Counted from the stretch's first letter, positions 49,501 through 62,299 are shown. The stretch: 64,000 nt of DNA from Styela clava (GCF_964204865.1 NC_135257.1:5208001-5272000); one strand, 5' to 3'. Numbers and translations are program-made. Notes: generated by a model not told the origin, from the letters alone.

Positions 49501-49586
49501 AGCGCTCATCCTGTCCCCGTAGATGGGGGTGACTTTGTCCCGCAGTAGCTTGCCCCGGTTGTCAAAATGACCACGCGCCGCCACTG
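46566..49586 (+). mobile_element. hAT DNA transposon, 3.0 kb, full length
   Basis: Terminal inverted repeats CAGTGGCGGCGCG are perfect over 13 bp at both ends. Exact octamers CCTGTTAT flank the element (46558-46565 and 49587-49594). Just inside, ACCGGGGCAA occurs on the left and its complement on the right as a subterminal motif. The internal gene is a hAT transposase with a TTF-type finger. The element appears complete but its gene has two frame breaks. Confidence 0.95.
47095..49173 (+). pseudogene. hAT transposase with two frameshifts
   Basis: Three open segments follow one another: 47095-48420, ~48390-48796 and ~48763-49173. The N-terminus has a TTF-like region (AETWYKKHEWLCYSEDKNAL). Then comes a DUF4371-type core (LLSIQSDETTDITCVSQLAV, TYDGAAVMSGSKHGV, HFLHCYAHQFNLVIKNM). 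The C-terminus holds the hAT dimerisation block (ISSADAERTFSTLKRIKTYL). Relatives are ZMYM1-like and 52-kDa-repressor-like proteins. The frame changes lie near 48390-48418 and 48755-48770; no good splice sites replace them. The catalytic D and E are in the DETTD and C-terminal regions. The gene is probably recently inactivated, or the frame breaks are sequence errors. Confidence 0.85.
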
Positions 49587-49594
49587 CCTGTTAT

Positions 49595-50390
49595 AATAAA
49601 AATCATTTTGTTGCGTTTGATTTCAGTAGGCTATATATATATTTTATCAATATGATTATGATATTGCTCATCCCGACGTTTCCCAATCGGATAGCAATTC
49701 CTCCCCAGGGAGGAATTTTGTCGTTCTTGGGGAAAAATTCTACATTTGCAGCAGTATTACTATTCTTTAATATTACTATATTACCTAATTATGCACACAT
49801 TATACACTACTTAACTATACGAAGCGAAAGGGAGACATGTACTCTAGAATTAGATAAAGACCCATTAAAAATTGGATAAACAAAGAACTCGTATGTATGC
49901 CGAGGTAGGAATAAAGAGGTTTGATGATTGAAAGAACCATTGGGCCTCATCCGATCAAATATACCTTTGTATAAAGTCCGTCTAATATGAATCAAACTAG
50001 AGGAGTTCCGACATCTGACAAGTGTTCACTTACTTGTTCTAATCTAGAGTATACAGTAGGCCACATCGAAATTTGTAGTAGCTAATCTAGATTTAGCGAC
50101 GTTAGTGACAATACTGTAATTCTGTATAGTGGGACTATCTCCAAAATGTTTACGTCACATCTTTGACGCAGGTAACCACCACTCATGCTGTCATACCACT
50201 CATACCTGTTATAGGTTTCGCCATCCCACTGATGAAGCATGAGCACTGATAAAGCATCGGTGCGCTGCATTGCAATTTTGATTAAAGTGACTCACGCAAT
50301 ATGGTCATGAGTGTAACAATGAGCAATAATTCAATCGATTCAATCATGAAAAGTTTTGTTAGAATGCTTTGTTAGAATAAGTTTAATCTA
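49595..50390. other. Intergenic stretch without recognised features
   Basis: No domain, RNA gene or repeat is recognised. Frames at 49652-49879 and 50082-50270 are short and have no support. Confidence 0.4.
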
Positions 50391-50467
50391 CACGTGTGTG
50401 TGTGCGAGTGTGCGAGTGCGCGAGTGCGCGCGCATGCGCGCGTGTGTGTTTGTGTGTGTGTGTGTGT
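50391..50467. repeat. GT/GC alternating microsatellite
   Basis: The tract is almost purely alternating purine-pyrimidine (GTGTGTGCGAGTGTGC, then GCGCGCGCATGCGCGC and a final (GT)n). Such tracts can adopt Z-DNA. The central GCGCGCATGCGCGC portion is palindromic. Confidence 0.85.
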
Positions 50468-51418
50468 TGATTTCCCTCGAAAATGTAACAGTATCTGCAT
50501 AATAGTTAAACGGTATAAAAGAGACGGGATACATGTGCAAGACCTTACTGGCCTAAGACACAGATGTGGACATGCACCCCAACAAGTATAACTGTAGTTT
50601 AGGACTGCTGCGTTATAGTAGAACAGAAGACATGAAATATACAAATAAAACTCTTGTACAAATACAATACACAGGACAAAGAGGTACAGCACCACGATGA
50701 TATGTACAATAGGCAGTTTATGGCACGTTCATATCCCAGGTTCTGATGTGAAGGGATGGGAATAGTGTATAAATCGCATTTTTGTGTTTCTTACAGAAGA
50801 TTGTACGAAACAAGTAAAAATTTGTTCGAGACGTGAACCTGCCAAAAACCAACGTTGGGTGGGACCACGACACAAAAATATTAATACTAATGCATAGCAC
50901 CAAATCTCGTATTGTTCACTTTCCGCATGCATTAACGTAGTTTATTAGCGCACTCTCACCTATGTCCAAAAAAAGCACAATCACGTCTTACACTTAAGCT
51001 TTGGCCACTCTCTCTGTATATATACTGTATTTGTCATAGTAAATTCGCTCATTGGTGCTCGTGAATTCTCAACCTTTTTATTATTACGAATAGATTCAGT
51101 GTATTAAAGACGACAGTGATATTATCACGGTAAGTGCCAATCTTTCCAATGAAATGATCAACAGTCGTCAGTGACTAAAAGTTTACCTGCAATATTGATG
51201 GAGTTTACCATTGCTCTCCGAATTCGTGAAAGTACTTTCTGTTGAGAAACAACTTCATAAAAAGAAATCGTGACATGAATCGCCCCAATAATCAATATGC
51301 ACCTTACCGTCGCTGCAGTGGCCGAGAACTTCAACCAGTTTGAAAAACGGTTTTGCAATGCGTGCTTAGAAACACGCCCATTTGAAGTCAACGGCATTAT
51401 CTTTAAAGACCTATAAAG
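50468..51418. other. Intergenic stretch without recognised features
   Basis: The stretch contains no frame with a recognisable domain and no obvious repeat. Confidence 0.4.
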
Positions 51419-51721
51419 CAGGGGTCGGCAACATTTTGTCGCTCGCAGGCCAAAATTAAAGGTTGCACGTCATTGGCAGGCCGTACATATTTAAAAAAAG
51501 TTAAAAATCGAACGATTGACCGATGAATCACATTTTATCGCACAGATCAGAAGTTGAATTTCAAGCAGCACGCGAAGACTGACCATTCGAATATTTTTTG
51601 CGCCATTAAACCATTTGCCCTTAGCATCAACTTTTCTGCGTTTTGTTGCCATTTGTCTAAATTATAATTAAATTATAGGCTCATTGAACGCGGATCCGGC
51701 CCGGGGGCAGGCCGACACCTG
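51419..51721. mobile_element. Degraded hAT-type MITE
   Basis: The left end CAGGGGTCGGCAAC is a typical hAT terminus. The right end GGCCGACACCTG is a partial complement. The flanking octamers do not match. The element resembles the one at 45329 in its GGCCGG-rich subterminal parts. Confidence 0.5.
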
Positions 51722-51936
51722 GGACAACCCTTGCGCATCTGAAAAGTGCTAGTGTTTTTTTTTTGGTTTGGCTTAATTTACTTTCATTTAATCGCCATTG
51801 TCACCAACAGCTAATCGACTTCACTATATACCTAGGGTGTAAGCATTTATAAATACACCTTATAAATATATCTTAGATATTAAGCAGTATATTTTAAAGA
51901 ATTGTACTAGATTACCAACAGAAATGATATACATGT

Positions 51937-52272
51937 ACAGTGTTTCCCCGAAAATAAGACTGGGTCTTATTGCAATTTTCTTCCAAAAAATACCAGTAGG
52001 GCCCAATTTCAGGGGATGTCTTTTATTCTCATTTATCAAAATCAAAATTACAAAGTAGAGAATTACGAGATTTTCAAATATACAAATTAAGAAAACCGAT
52101 ATCCATTTACATATAAATACCATGTTTTTATTAAAAATAACTGCAAAACATTAGATTAATCATTGAAAACGTGTAGTGGAGATTTCCTGCCATCGACTAT
52201 ATCCAAAAAAAATTTGTGTTATTGACTAGGTCTTATTTTCAGGGTAGGTCTTATTTTCGGGAAAACACGGTA
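51937..52272. mobile_element. MITE with GTGTTTCCCCGAAAATAAGAC ends
   Basis: The left end is ACAGTGTTTCCCCGAAAATA and the right end, on the opposite strand, is TACCGTGTTTTCCCGAAAAT, an inverted pair with few mismatches that continues into AAGAC. This terminus is common in animal genomes. There is no open frame. The target duplication is not resolved beyond TAC. Confidence 0.75.
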
Positions 52273-52776
52273 CATACAGTCTATCTATAATATTATGTAC
52301 ACTTGAAACAATAGGTTGACTGCATAGAAAAAATACAATTTGAAGATATATAAAGAGAATAAAATAAAGCAGGACTGTATTAGAATTGATATTCAGATTT
52401 TGAATTTGGCATTCTGAATTGATATACAATATTAGAATGCCAATAAACATCAAGGGTAGAGTCAAGCATGAACTGGCGTAATACAATAATAACTATAATC
52501 AGCATGAACAATCTAAAATATTTCAGGAGAAGACTCGCCAAAAAAAGCAAATTGATCATACACAAATTAATCATATAAATCGAAATATTCAGAAACTGAT
52601 TCCACCAACTCAACAAAGTGGTCTTTGTTGTTGGGTACCAAAGAATGTGTATTCTCGATATTTCATGTTTGCGCCAACATGTGCAAAACGCTATACCAGC
52701 ACCCTCACTCCCATCTAGGTTGTAACACTGTTGAAGTGCAGGAAGAAATAACACACAAATACATGTCCAATAGGTC

Positions 52777-55700
52777 TCAGAAGGTTGTAGGTTGCAAAGG
52801 CGGAGGTAAGTTGCTATCAGTAGGCAGGTCCATATCCAGTGCTGAGAGCCTGGCAGAGACAGAAGGTTTCACCTGAATCAATCCCAGTAATTCATCCGGC
52901 ATTTCTGTTGAAGCTGATTCGCTTTCAACTGCATGATGAAAACATAGATCTTGTTGTTAATGAAATAGTACTAGTAGTATGCATCAAATATTTACCGATA
53001 ATTGGTATCGTGTTGGAAAAGTTTGAGTTCAGAGGGCAATACACTGCACTACAATGAGCCACAATCAAGTCTATGCAACAAAACAAATGAAGTTAACTGG
53101 CTAACTTATCCAGTACCCGACATGAACTGGTAAACGGATTTTCACCTTGTATTTGTGTGTAGTATGACTACTAATATTCTTTACTTATTTGATAATTGGT
53201 ATTAGTCTAATACTTCTTATGTACACGATAAAAACTATTATAACTGTCAAAAATGTGTGCGATATAGGGATCTCATTTCACAAATAAACAATGATACTAT
53301 GTTAATGTTTTAAGAAATAGAAAATATAAAGAAATTGAACCTTCTGCTGTTGGCCGATTTTTATCAAGTTCCTGTTTGACAGAGTCTTTAATAAAAGCTG
53401 AATGAACATCCATATCTTTCTGTAGTTCTGATGCATCCGCAAATACGTTGTCAACCCTACACAATTGAAAAAGCTCGGTATTAACAATGCAAATCACAGC
53501 CGATAAGAGTGATTGTACAGCCTTTTCGAATATTTCAAAATAACTATTAATTGATGACTTACCTTTGTTGAAGAACAGCAAGAGTATTTAAATTCTGGTA
53601 CATCAATTGTAGACCATAGCACATATTCTCCGTAGATGCTACAGTTTGCTTCTCCGCTACTATTTTGGGAGGTAACTTCCCCCTCATGTAATCCTCAAAT
53701 TCTTCTTCAGATAGTTGCAAACTAGTAGCATTCAAACCACTGTCAATAAATTGAACGGCACAACACTGAAAAACATGGATTTGATTATTATAAGAAATAC
53801 ATGGAAATAAAACAAAATGTGTATTCTAATTGATATCCTAAAATTTTCAAGTGCATGATTTTAAACTGCAAATATCATCCACTATTAAGTGAATTGTAAA
53901 ACCTTATAGATATTCATGAAATAGCTATGTAATTTTGGGACTACCCATTGCCCATGAGAAGAATATCTTGTTGTAAATTATGCTATCAGACTCCACCTAT
54001 CAGAAAAACAACCAAAAGAAAATGTTGAAAATCTGGTTTGTCCTCTTCCTCCCTAACTTACAAGGTTTGTAAAAAAGTATGCGTCTTCTCCTGCCATCAA
54101 TCTGCTTGGATTAGAGAATCTTGTTATATAACTGATATTGGATTTCAATAAAGGTGGATTTGCTTTCAATACAATATATATCAATGCTGGTAAGTATTCA
54201 TCAGCACTTGCAGGATTTCCATCATCCTGTACATGAAATTTAAAAAAAATTTAAATTGCATGACTAAATTTAAATTGCACGACTCACTTGGTGAGTAATT
54301 GGCCCGAAAAAAAACTTGATTTGATGATAAGTTTTAATGATATATAATATTACTTAAATGATTCAGAGTCGGCAAAAGAGATAAAATTTATTAATGCGTA
54401 TGTGCGGCATCTCAATTCAACTATGGACAATAGACCATGGAAACATATTCAAAACTTACATATGTTACTATGCAGCATCCTTGCATCATATGCATACGGA
54501 TCCACTAGCCAAACGTATTAAGGAAGGATTGGGAGTTAAGTCTCGTACAACCTCTACTGGGGGTTATATATGTTAACTCATGATTAAAACTTACAAACTT
54601 CGAATTGCAAAACAAGTATTACCGGTATTTCATATAGATATTCTGCAATACATTATATTTCAAAAAATTAACTACATAGTAACATTCCTTGTAATGTGAA
54701 AACTGTTCATTCGTAAGATTAATCAACAGATACCTTCGATAATTGTAGAGATTCGAATATATGTTTACTACATCTTGTTATGCACGACAGTTTGTCTTGA
54801 GGTGCTCTTTTTGAATCCATTTCAATGATAGCTACAAAACGAATACATATTTGTGTCATTACATTAGTATGTTTATTCTATAGGCCATTGAAAATTGTTG
54901 AAGCGATTGGCCAATTGTGCTAGGCGTTGAGAACATGCTTGCCATCGCACCTCTGATTACCCTGGCTGGTATGAATCCCATGGGAGATAACTATGTACAA
55001 AGAGAATTGCGGGATTCCTCGCCATTGTAGGGTGAATCAAGTAACTTCCTCCCAGGATAAATATAGTTTGAATTATACAAACAGTGTTAACTGCATGAAA
55101 AATGATGAAAAGTTAGGTTCTGTCTGAGTAAAAGGTGGCTTATAATAAGATGAAGGTATTCAAGGGAACCTATTCAACAGTATTAGTGTTATTGTTAACT
55201 TTTAATTAAAAGGACTTAATTATCATAAATTACAACAGAATTTTACAAAGCATTCCTAAAAAACATGAAACATATATTTATTTATCGAAAAAATACCAGT
55301 TATAGCTTTATCAATAGCAGCAGCAGCATCTACCCTTTCCTCATTCAGTTGAGCATCTAACATTTCTGTTGTAATCCAATGCAAACTTCGAATCTTTTTC
55401 TACAAAACAAAATAATTATATATGACTTCTCATAACTTCTTATTGATAGTAATGTTTTCTCCTAATCATCAAGAATATCGCAGTATTCAAGTAGTCCAGA
55501 TGATAGGCCGTAGTAAACCATATGATTAGGCAGTCTTATTGTCATTTTACTCCCCGAAATAAATATGAAAATCCTATACTATCTACTATGCAAGGCTTGC
55601 CAGCACACGCAAATCTGATAACAGTTGTATAACTATTGTATAACTATAGTAACAGTCACCTGAAACAAACAAAGAAAAAGTTGAAGTATGCCATGCACCT

Positions 55701-58700
55701 GTACTGCCAAATCTTGACTTTCATCGTCTGTGTGATCGCTACAAAATATACTTCTGTACAATCTTGTCATTAAAAATTTTTCCACATTATCCATAATTCC
55801 CTCCTGGTCTTTTTCCGATGAATAACTACTAAACACAGGATGAGTCGTAAGCCTATCTGCCATCGACTGATAAAAATCCTGTACAAGTTCTGACTGCTCT
55901 TCAACCGACATTTCCTGGAACAACAATTGAATATATTTGATCAACATTTTGAATGGAAATTCACACTGACAAATTCAGACCGTCAATATTGTTATACTAG
56001 TTATTACAATGGCAAATAAATTGTGGATCAAAATTACAAGTTGATGTTAAACTTTGACAATTTCAATAACACACAATGGTAATTACAAATTGTTATTTGG
56101 AATGATGTGCCAAATGCCAATACAAAGTAGGCTAAATAGCAGTCAGCACTACTGGTGCCGATGAGAGGAAGGATAAACATACCTCCAAATCATTTAACAC
56201 AAACAAACATGTGATCACTTGAAAAAGAAAAATCAGAACGTAAATTCCTAATATGTATGGCTTTAAAAAAAATTTTGTCAAACAGTGGGATATGTTCGTG
56301 AGTACAACGTATGGAAAGATATCGAACATCCGTAGTGAATCAAGCGAATTGAAAAATGATTTGCAATATATATTATATTGTTAAAAATTACCCTTTCCCA
56401 TTCACCGCATACATGATGCACAAATAAATACATCAAATTATTTCATATTCAAAGGATGAACTTCAGATATATGAACAAATCGAAATTCTGTTCAAAATCA
56501 AACCAAAAGAATGGAAGCATGAGCTGGAAGCATTGGCTGATAAAAATAGAATCAAACTTACTCTGTTTACTACGAGTTTTTCCATGAATGATCTACATTG
56601 TTTCATGACATCTTTGGCAGCTGGTTCATTGAATGCTTTTATAAATTCCATAAAATCGTGTGATGCTTGCTTACTTTCATAGCTCTGTTGTCTTTCATGA
56701 GTTGCAGAAGACAGCCATCCCATACTTGTTCTATCTTGCCCTAAATAAATCTCTCACAATCAGTAAAGTATAAAATAATCACATTGGAATTGAACGAATA
56801 ACAAGCTCAAAAAGTCATCAATATATATGCACAGCTGGTCTATATACATCTATAGTCTTCCCACTATCTGGACTTGAGTTTGGAGTCAACCCTTCGGGCA
56901 TATGCATCTTTGCATGCAATGTCCAATGCAAATACGAAACAACTCTTGTCGAATGACTGCATAAGTATGCCTATTTGTGAGTACCAAAAAGCCCCTTAAA
57001 ATAATTAATCTATTATAGTCTGATTAAATAATATGCTCAATTGGAACTGCTTAATGAACACACATTGATAACGAACGCTTAGTTATTAAATGTAAAAATG
57101 GGAAATTTGAAATGGTTCCATTACATTTGAACCCACGTACATTTGAACCCATGACAATTGCACCTGTATGCTATTGCACCTATGGAATTTTTTTTGTTTC
57201 ACGGATAGTTAAACCCATGGGTTTTAGCACCCGCATATAGATTGAACCCGTGGATATACGCATGGGTTCAAATGTACATGGGTTCAAATGTACGGTCACC
57301 ATTTGAAATAACTTACTCAGCAAAATTTTTCGACTGCTATCAGGTGATTTCCGTGAGATTGGTGTTAGAAATGTTGCGGCACGAGACGGGGATTGTTTTT
57401 GTGCCGAATTATTTCTAGGAGACACTGCATTTGTTGGACTGTTATCTTCATGATTCGGACTCGGGGTGAAAAGTTTTTTCAAGCTCTGTCTTGTACGATT
57501 TTTCTTATCCTCAAATTTGGAGAAGGTGCTGCTAAATTACATTGAATGCTTTTGGAATTTTTAGAAAACAACTTCATAACAATAACTGTATATGCACCAA
57601 AAATCCAAGATGTAAGAAATTAACAATTCATGCTGCAGAAATGTGAATATGCTTTATGTATGTAATGCGATTTTGTGGAACATAGACCACATCAAAAGAG
57701 CCTTTTCTTGGAACAATGACAGTGGTAATATAACTCAATTTATCAACTATATGGTTATTGAAGCTATCCAGTTTTTATATTTCGGTCCATGAAGATAATA
57801 CTAAAGCAGTAGAATGAGGTTATACATACAGGATGAATAATAGAAGTAATACCTAATGTTAAATCAGATCAAGGTAGCAAATTCCTGAATAGTCATGTGA
57901 CTGTCAATTCAATATTGATCATCATTAAATAATCAATATTTAATTTAAAACGCAAAATTGACGGGCACATTTTATAATGCCAATGAATATAACAGAAATG
58001 GAAGAGGGTAATTTAGTTTTTACAGGGTTATAAACTCAGTTATTAAATGAAAACAAATAAAAATTCAAAAACATAAAATACAATTTAATGATATTTAATG
58101 CTTTTTATAAGCTATACCATATCAATTTCTTGATGTTATTGTTATTATAATATATATAAATGGTTATGGGCGACACTGATGTATGTACCATAAGTCAGTT
58201 TCCAATTTCTACCAAACAACTTTCTTGCTATAATATGAAATAAGCAGCATTACATGTAGTAACAAAAAGTATGTATCGAGTAACTGCCAAATAACCATCT
58301 ATAACCTCTATGCCTCAAATTTCAATTTGGTAAGATTTAATTTCCCCTCAGTTTTTAACTAATTTATGAAACTGCTAATTATAATATATCAATTAATAAA
58401 GTATCAATCAGCATTATCATGAATAATGAATTGGATGAGATTTCAAACAGCAGAGATCAATCCATTGAATTGAAACATATTTACATCAAAAACAAGAATT
58501 CTGAAAATTTGAGGCATGAGCATGCTATGCAAAAAAAAGCTAAAAAGAAATAATAAATTGAATAATCACAGTCAATGAATATCACATATAAATAGTTGCG
58601 GCTGGCTAACCCACCTAGCAAAAGTGCTTTCACTCTGTGCAGTAGAAGTTGGTGGGGTGGTAGGTGTGTGTGATATCTGAGCAGGACTGTTAGCAATGGG

Positions 58701-59308
58701 GGAAGTCACAGCTTTATTTTCCTGCTCTTGAAGTTTTTTTGCTAATTCATGATCTTGATCAATTTGTAACTGTTTTTGTGATTGATAATGTTCCCTCCAA
58801 CACTTGGAACAATATCCCTGCAAATGAAAAGAGAATATGCCATTTCGGGCAATCATGGCTTTTATTTGGCAAGCTCTATGTTGTGATTGTGATGTCGTAG
58901 TGACGCAATTTTTCGATGACGTAGTTAGGTGGGGGTTAGGAATACTATATGCAAAAATGTTTGTACCACGCCATCTAGTAGTACTTATGGCGTTTAGTGA
59001 ACATGCGGCCAATACTATTAAGACAATATTACATTTTTATTCAAGATTATCCTATGGTGGGCAAAACCCGCTACTGTCATTTGTAATTAAAAGATTGAGA
59101 AACAGAAAAATTCAATCTTCTGACTCTGGCAATTTATAATAACTAAAAGGCCTACAGCAGTACAGTGAAGCAATCAATATTGCAATATTTAGTTAGGTTA
59201 TACCTTCCATGCATAATTTCCATAGAATCCACATCCATTTCTACAAAGCAATTCTGCTTGGTCAAGATGTATTCCTTTTCTACTGCCAAGTGATTTTATT
59301 GAAGTCAT
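52777..59308 (-). CDS. RABGEF1: RABGEF1 (Rabex-5), Rab5 guanine-nucleotide exchange factor
   Basis: Eleven coding exons from ATG at 59308: 59204-59308, 58615-58817, 57317-57528, 56562-56740, 55699-55914, 55297-55399, 54734-54831, 54062-54226, 53563-53765, 53341-53456, 52777-52928. All phases agree; the product is 583 residues, close to the family range. The A20 zinc finger uses C22, C26, C38 and C41, followed by a ubiquitin-binding helix ([16 protein letters not shown]). The helical bundle and VPS9 domain span about residues 200-470. D381, P385, Y422 and T425 correspond to the human catalytic D313, P317, Y354 and T357, with the same 41-residue spacing of D and Y. The end, [10 protein letters not shown], matches the family. 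It activates Rab5 on early endosomes and binds ubiquitin and Rabaptin-5. The last intron's donor (GTTCAA) is weak but keeps the frame; without it a short alternative end at 53297 would result. Confidence 0.95.
57112..57302. mobile_element. MITE in RABGEF1 intron 3
   Basis: The 40-bp ends are inverted repeats; each contains two copies of ACATTTGAACCC-like words. TTGAA flanks the element at 57107-57111 and 57303-57307. The element lies 14 bases from the donor of exon 3 and is 191 bp long. It also contains CACCTATGGAATTT and CCATGGGTTTTAGCACC, so its words are largely variations of one motif. Confidence 0.75.
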
Positions 59309-59537
59309 TACTTAATTCAGTAAAAAACTCCTGAAATCTGAACTACAATGCTGAGAACATTTGAATGATAGCAGGATATTGCCAATTTGCGTGATACAGT
59401 GAAAGTATTACAATATTATCCTATTTCTACAGCAAACTTTAAAAGATAGGTACCGTACTGTACAGTAGGTACCGCACCTACCGGTACGTTATTACCTGAA
59501 TAATGTAATATCATGACGGCGCAGTCATACAGTAGGT

Positions 59538-59935
59538 CAGGGTGGTCCAAGGTTGTCGCCTTCCCGGACCACAAAAATATTTTTGCATTGTTCGCGGGAC
59601 ACAATAGCAGTAAAAATATGTAAACAACAAATGCTTTTATTGTGCAAACGATTGATCCTTGTTTTTCATTTATCAAGCTAAATCATACAAAATACGCCAG
59701 AAAAATCACTGAAACATGCAAAAGTTTAGCTATATTTACATTTAATGTAAGATTTCAAACTCTTCATAAAGCAGTAACAGAGAAAGTGCTCCCGCAAATG
59801 TAAGTGCTCGAACAACGAGGTTCTCAAAGCAAAATTTCCCTCGAAACAACACTAAATGCGATTTTTCGATTAGGCTACCCTTCAGCAAAGGCGACGCGGG
59901 CCACAGATAATGACGCCTGGGTTTGGACCACTCTG
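59538..59935. mobile_element. hAT-type MITE upstream of RABGEF1
   Basis: Ends CAGGGTGGTCCAA and TTGGACCACTCTG form an inverted pair with one mismatch. Flanks CAGTAGGT (59530-59537) and CCGTAGGT (59936-59943) agree at 7 of 8 positions. It lies ~230 bases before the RABGEF1 ATG and may have carried sequence into the promoter region. Confidence 0.8.
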
Positions 59936-60172
59936 CCGTAGGTTAGGTACCGGTACCTACCGTATGACAGTACTGCAGTATGAACCTTGTTCGCCAACCT
60001 AAAACTTACCCCGACTACCCTACCCGAACAACAATCAACTAAAAAATCCCCTAAATAGGGTACCTATCGACCGCACTGTAAATATGAGGTACGTGGTCAA
60101 ATTTCCAACTAACTTCAGAACTTGTCTGAACCAGTATATCTACCGTGGAACGGTAACCTAGGTAAAGCCAAC

Positions 60173-61008
60173 GGCCGGCAACCAACTTGCCTAATGTTAA
60201 GCAAGTTCATGGACGCCATCTTGTGCCATATTTGGGAAACGCGAAACAATGGAGTCTTATGGAAAATTTTCGTCGTGTTGTTGTACCGAATCGAATAAGT
60301 CCGCTGGTACAAGTGCTAGAATGAAACTGAAGGGTGGATTTTGAACTTTAAGATATATGCTATCTTAATATATAACGCAATTTAGGAAAAAAAACTAACC
60401 AATGCGCTAAATTTGACCCCAAACACAGCGTAGAACCATTTTTGGTCATATTTCCAAAGATTTCATAGTGATACGCTAATTTGAGGCTGTAAAATGTCTC
60501 CGCAACAATCCTACAATGTCATTTGTTCTTCTAGCGCAGCTTTGAGCTGAGCAGTAGGGCATTATGAGAGATTGACGACCGAAAAATGTCAACCAGAAAA
60601 TAGAAACGGCCATTGAAGCAAAGTTGGGTCGGCCGGTAATTTCGAAGAAAAAATACAACTTTTCATCTGTGACGTCATAAGGAACGCCATTGTCAAATGG
60701 TTAATTATGACGATAAGAATGGCCAATTTACTTCGGAAGCAACTCGGAACCGGTATACTTGTCTTCAAAGACAATTTAATGTACTATAAATGTAATTTGG
60801 CCAACATGAAAGGATATAAGCATGTACGGCTAAGATTCTACTTCAAAACGCGACCTTCAAAATTTTTCTACGCAAAATATTAGTGAAAATAATAGGTATG
60901 TTTCAATGATTGTGTTGAAACTTCCCAAAAGGCGCCGTGTTAAATTGCCGAGAACAATAGGCACAAGATGGCGTCCATTGTCTGAGCGTTGCCTCGCTTA
61001 TATTATAT
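60173..61008. repeat. Dispersed ~840-bp repeat, copy 2
   Basis: It matches 797-1634 in the same orientation. It has the same 19-bp inverted pair (60209-60227 and 60960-60978). The 31-codon open frame is at 60249-60344. Scattered substitutions show that the copies are not an assembly artefact. Confidence 0.75.
60249..60344 (+). CDS. Small 31-codon ORF, copy 2
   Basis: It has the same first 18 residues as the ORF at 873-968. The second half differs by five or six residues. The stop codon is at the same place. Confidence 0.25.
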   Translation: MESYGKFSSCCCTESNKSAGTSARMKLKGGF

Positions 61009-61207
61009 CAATGACATTAAACAACATGATAGGCAACTCTGACGTCACTCCATAAGACTACAGGCAAAACATTGTATTTCATGATACGCTCCAATGCACA
61101 TATTTCTCGTCGCCTTTCGCGTCCGTTTTCCGCTCGCTCCTGCTACTCGGCGTCTTTTTTACGTATAGTACCTGCCTTTTTGCGCCTGTAACGAAACAAA
61201 ATAATCT

Positions 61208-61373
61208 CTATATCTAAGAAGTTTTGCTTACTTGGAAAGCTGGAATAACAGGCAAGCTGTAAAGAGCAATTCTGAACATCATAGACGTTTTTTTTTTATC
61301 AGAGAAGATTACAAACGCGATAGCGGAAAGATTTGTGTGGAACATTTTGCAGATAATGACAAAGTTCAAAGTT
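61208..61373 (+). CDS. Possible THAP-like domain exon
   Basis: An open frame after a stop at 61205 to a stop at about 61373 reads LESWNNRQAVKSNSEHH and later KICVEHFADNDKV. The C-x2-H followed by F with an upstream W fits the second half of a THAP zinc finger (C-x2-H-F). The first half (C-x2-4-C) is not found nearby. It may be an exon of a P-element-type transposase or gene starting to the left, or coincidence. Confidence 0.25.
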
Positions 61374-62299
61374 AGTAATTTTAATGTTTGCGCTTAATCA
61401 TTGAAATTTCATTTAAAGAGGGTGTCATACAAAACTGTGCTGCGATACAATTCCATAACACAAAGTTTGCACCTATCGAACTTGCTTTTGTAGGTGAATT
61501 TATTAGATATATTACATATTCAGTTAATCGTAGGTAACATTGCTGGTACATAATGCATCGTAGATAGGTTTGTTTAAATTTAGGAATTTAGCTCATAGCC
61601 CACTAATTAATATTATCTTCTATGCAGGAGGTTGCAGGGCTGAATTCAACTTGCAGCCTTACCGATCACCTGACGATGCTCATTTAGTTTGGCTCGAGCA
61701 AGTCTTCTTGAAATGCTTGTGTGGATGGAAACTACCTATATTTTTTGCCTTCCTCCGATTTTAGACAAATTTATTCTGAGGGATTTCGCATATAATTCTC
61801 ACTGATTGTTGGCTGTTTATAATTCCTATTGATTGTGAATTCTGATTATAACAATGAGTTGAAAATTTTTTTACCTAATTTACTGGCACCTTTTTCTTGT
61901 CAATACTCCAAGCTGAGGTAATAAACATGACAATACATTTATGTCATCTGGAAGCAAAATATGCACACTAATTAATAGTTTGGCACATTGAGATAATACA
62001 TCATGACAGAAAATACAAGTTAAAGATATGTATGACCAACACATGGTAATTAAAATTAAAAAAAATTAATAGGGGCTGTGGAGTATGGAAAGTTCAAGAC
62101 AAAGAAAAGAACAAATGTTCATAGCTCATGAACTCTCAATTTTGCCTCCATTGCTTTGTGAAGGCCAGTATATTTCGAGTGGCTGAATTGGTTTACCTTT
62201 ATGATAGCAACGATTTTGTATTTAATATAGCGAGATTATTTCAATTTAATTGAAGTGATATAATTTCCCAAAGCAATGCTTGAATCGTCTAGAATAGAT
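61374..62299. other. Intergenic stretch without recognised features
   Basis: The stretch has no frame with a domain. A 64-codon frame at 61570-61764 is unsupported. Confidence 0.4.
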
